A stretch of DNA of 64,000 nucleotides, taken from positions 29,111,855 to 29,175,854 of the forward strand of contig OZ038320.1 in assembly GCA_964035795.1 (NCBI GenBank), read 5' to 3'. The notes below the pieces were generated by a model. That model had not been told where the DNA came from. It made no database searches and saw only the letters and a program-made list of their open reading frames with translations. Below, one piece after another: positions 61,003-64,000 of this stretch. Both the position numbers and the translations under genes were made by a program. The stretch is from Pterobdella sp. o SKG-2022 (lineage: Eukaryota > Annelida > Clitellata > Hirudinida > Piscicolidae). Numbering within the stretch: the stretch's first letter is position 1; every line of letters starts with the position of its first letter.

Positions 61003-64000
61003 ATGTTTAATGAGTGATTATGTAACTTAATAATTCTTTCATTTATCTTTACTGAACTGCCTTCAAAACTTTCCATCAAATGTTTGTTTCCAATGTCAGG
61101 TTTTTGCAAGACTATTTTTTACTAGTTGAAAAAAGATTTTGTTGGTGTAATAAAACAAAAATTTCTTATAATGGTCGATAAATACATTTTAAGAAACCAA
61201 AAACTTTTGTATTATAAAAAGAAATTATTTCAGATTTTGAAAAAAAGTTTGTCTTGGAGAAAGATTCTCAAATTAAAATTATCGTTTTTCTTATTTAAGC
61301 CTAACTTTTTGGTAAATCTTAGTTGTTAAAAACTACTAAAAAAGTTCATTTGCATTCAGTTATTTTTAACTCATTATTTTGTTTTTAAATTATTTTACAT
61401 GTACCTGTTTATGCTGAATTGTAGATTTCGAAGATTTATTAATTTAAGAAAAAAACCTTATAAAATATATAAAAAACATTTTGAAAATACTTTTTTGTTC
61501 TAAATTACATGTACTGATTCCAAAACAAAACGAGTCTTGAAGACAAAAGTTACAAATGCATTATGAAGGTTCGATTATTCCAAAACATTTAAACAAATTA
61601 AAAATTAAAAATTTCCGATAAAAATTGAATTATACGAAACCCGTCCATAAGTGGAAATTATATGATAATAATAATGAGATTAAAAATGACGGTAAGAAAC
61701 TAAAGGGTGTGACAAGCGAGACAAAAGATGCGGCGAAGGGCTTGTATGTTGATGAGTGGCAGATACACAAGTCCTTGGTACTCTATCAAAACTCCATGAA
61801 ATTGTAGAACAAAGCACTGTGTAACCTCTCGTTGAAACGCTCTAAAATAAAAAGGTACAACTATTTAGAACGCACTGGTGTCAAAAGCACACTACAAATA
61901 AATTTTAACATATAAATAGTATTTCCAAGTGGCTGCCAGGTACTCTAATTGAATTGCTATTTTACCTTCAAATTTAGTAGCAATGAAAAGTAAGACTTCA
62001 AGCAAAAGAATGATAAAATATTCAATCGACGGTAGAAAAGACCGTGCCTCACGCACACAACCTGCAACCCTGAACAAAACATGCGTATAATACAAAAATT
62101 TACACACAAAAATAAACTATCAATCAATTTAGTGATAAAATAAAAAAATCCCAAAATTTGAACTCAAAAATATAAAAGAAATATTTAAAATTGCTTGTGA
62201 CAAAGTGTGTTGTTGTCAGGATATAAAGGACACAGACTGAGAAATATCAATTTTAAATCGCCATAAAGCCATCAAGAAAATTCATTAATCATGTCAGGAT
62301 TCCACATTGATATCGAGAAAACAGAAATGATCAGATAAAATGCTATCAGTGATGTAGTTAAAAATTGCTGGAACACGTATCGACTGAATCAAATGTTGCT
62401 CAGAATAGATGAAAATAAAGAAGAAAATGAGAAAACATGATTTAAATTAATATTTCATAATGAATCACTCACCAACGCACATCTCAAGATCGAATCAACA
62501 ATACAAATATTTAAAAAACCGTAATGACAGTAACACTAGTTATAGTAGAAAAAAAAAACAAGTCATAAAAAATATTAATAAAAAAAGAAAAATTCATAAT
62601 AATATAACAATAAAATATTCATAATAAAAATAAAAACAATAAAAATATAGACGGCCCAGCAGCCCAGCAACAGAGGACTTGACCACAATCAATTGTCCCA
62701 TGCTAACCTCACTACCTTATTAGTTATATATAGATGTGCATGAAAGTTAAATGGGGATTTTTCTCCTTTATGACCGTACAACATGATTGCTAGATGACAT
62801 TAAGTGAGAAAAAAAATGAAAGTAAAACCTAGCGACAGATGGATATCACTTAGTTCTTATGAGAAAAACATCACCATCCTTGCATAATAATTAATTTATT
62901 AATATAATATAACGTTACAAAAATATAAACTCAACACATAAAAATATCCATTGTTAATTTAGCAACCGCTAAAATAAGAAAAATAAAGTAAAAGTAATAA
63001 AAACAGCCTAATACAACAATAAGTTAAAGAAGGAATAAAAGAATTTGGAAAATGAAAAAAAAAGATAACTGTAGTAACAATAATAGCTGAAATATTGATA
63101 ATAATAATAAAAAAAAATAAAATCATATAATAATAATAAATGATTCATGCCATACATGGGCTCCAATGAATTTGACTCGATATGTGCTCTAGTTGTTGAA
63201 CGGTTCAATCGATCTCTATATGCGTATATGAAGCGGTAATAATGATGATAATAACAATAATAATAGTAATAATTAAAAAAAATAAAAAAACAATAAATAA
63301 ATGTTATGATAGTAGTAATACTAGAAAAATAGTGAATAATTGAATGAATGTGCCTCCAAGGCGAACATGTCGACACAACCATTTATTGCCGTTGTCGTGA
63401 CCAGCCTTGCATGCATAATAATAACAACAATAAAATAAAATTATAATTAAACCATTTGAAAAAATTAACTAAACTTTTAATAATAATCAAAATAATAAAT
63501 AATATAAAATTTTTATTAATATCGGAACTAGGACAGGAACGATCGAGTGATACGAGTAGATGAAGATCAAAATGATATATCAGACAACAATACATTAAAT
63601 TAGTGCTACTATTACGGCTAAAACAATAAAAATAATAATAAAAAATAATTTCACACTTACTGATTATATATGTTGAAGTTAAATGATGAATTACACATAG
63701 GATATATATAATAAATTAACTTAATTGCCAGAGGTAGAATGATACAATGGGTAGGCCAGAGGATGAGGACAACGACAAAAACATTAATGAAAATAACAAC
63801 GATAGAAGTAATAAGGATAATAAGAACAATTATAATAATGAAATCAATAAAAAAAATAAACAATAAAAACAATAATGTAATTGATACACATGCAACAAAG
63901 ACTTCCGTACCAAATGAAGCCCATCATTGGTTGAATAAGGTGTTTATAAAAATATAAAAAAAAGCTAACAAAGTTAATAATAAACAACAACAATAATAAT
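61003..64000. other. Gene-poor region, A-rich low complexity toward the end
   Basis: No supported gene. An open frame at 61625-61807 (60 codons, less AT-biased) is unassigned. From about 62540 onward the plus strand is dominated by AAT/AAC/AAAT mixtures, broken by short complex islands such as 62650-62720, 63150-63240 and 63350-63415 that carry no readable domain. Minus-strand Tyr/Phe-rich frames there come from the low complexity. Confidence 0.45.

Noticed and set aside
61625..61807. 60-codon frame beginning MNYTKPVHKWKLYDNNNE
   Set aside because: Less AT-biased than its surroundings, but no homology, splice signal or conserved motif could be seen.
63008..63382. 124-codon Tyr/Phe-rich minus-strand frame
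   Set aside because: Produced by AAT/AAC low-complexity sequence; no domain.

Overview
The window is animal nuclear DNA. Genes are split by spliceosomal GT-AG introns, the background is strongly AT-rich, and microsatellites and non-LTR retrotransposon debris are common. The channel and monooxygenase proteins look protostome-like: a C-terminal NALCN segment of the invertebrate type and a full-length tyramine beta-hydroxylase. An arthropod is my best guess, but a flatworm or another protostome cannot be excluded from this sequence alone. Exon models were built by hand, by matching reading frame and intron phase to remembered family sequences. They have not been checked with transcripts or searches.

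Layout. 108-10891 (+): the last 24 exons of a NALCN sodium-leak channel gene, from just before domain III to the stop codon. 11321-14444: two decayed non-LTR retrotransposon pieces. 15037-16911 (+): an intronless spenito/RBM15 gene with three RRMs and a SPOC domain. 17423-26186 (-): a head-to-tail cluster of an EF-hand protein, a 13-exon tyramine beta-hydroxylase, and a SPA17-like RIIa/IQ sperm protein that begins only 91 bases after the hydroxylase stop codon. 28577-43355 (-): a three-exon FGF8/17/18-like ligand gene with a very long basic N-terminal region and a 10.5-kb last intron. 43356-59288: mostly gene-poor DNA with a 38-bp tandem array, a large TTA/TAG compound microsatellite, long foldback hairpins and one possible small gene (54873-57443, -). 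59289-61002 (+): a three-exon claudin/PMP22-type tetraspan gene. The rest is AT-rich DNA without a supported gene.

How the genes relate. NALCN sets resting excitability and tyramine beta-hydroxylase makes octopamine, so both are neuronal. SPA17 and perhaps the EF-hand protein suggest a ciliary or sperm role. FGF and the claudin-like protein act at the cell surface. Apart from the tight same-strand cluster at 17.4-26.2 kb, nothing suggests that neighbouring genes share a pathway.

Points most worth a second look: the glutamate replacing the NALCN domain III filter lysine; the FGF8-like ligand with its unusual prodomain; the 91-base hydroxylase-SPA17 junction and a candidate 24-base intron; and several long imperfect foldbacks that could be one class of small non-autonomous element or produce hairpin RNA.
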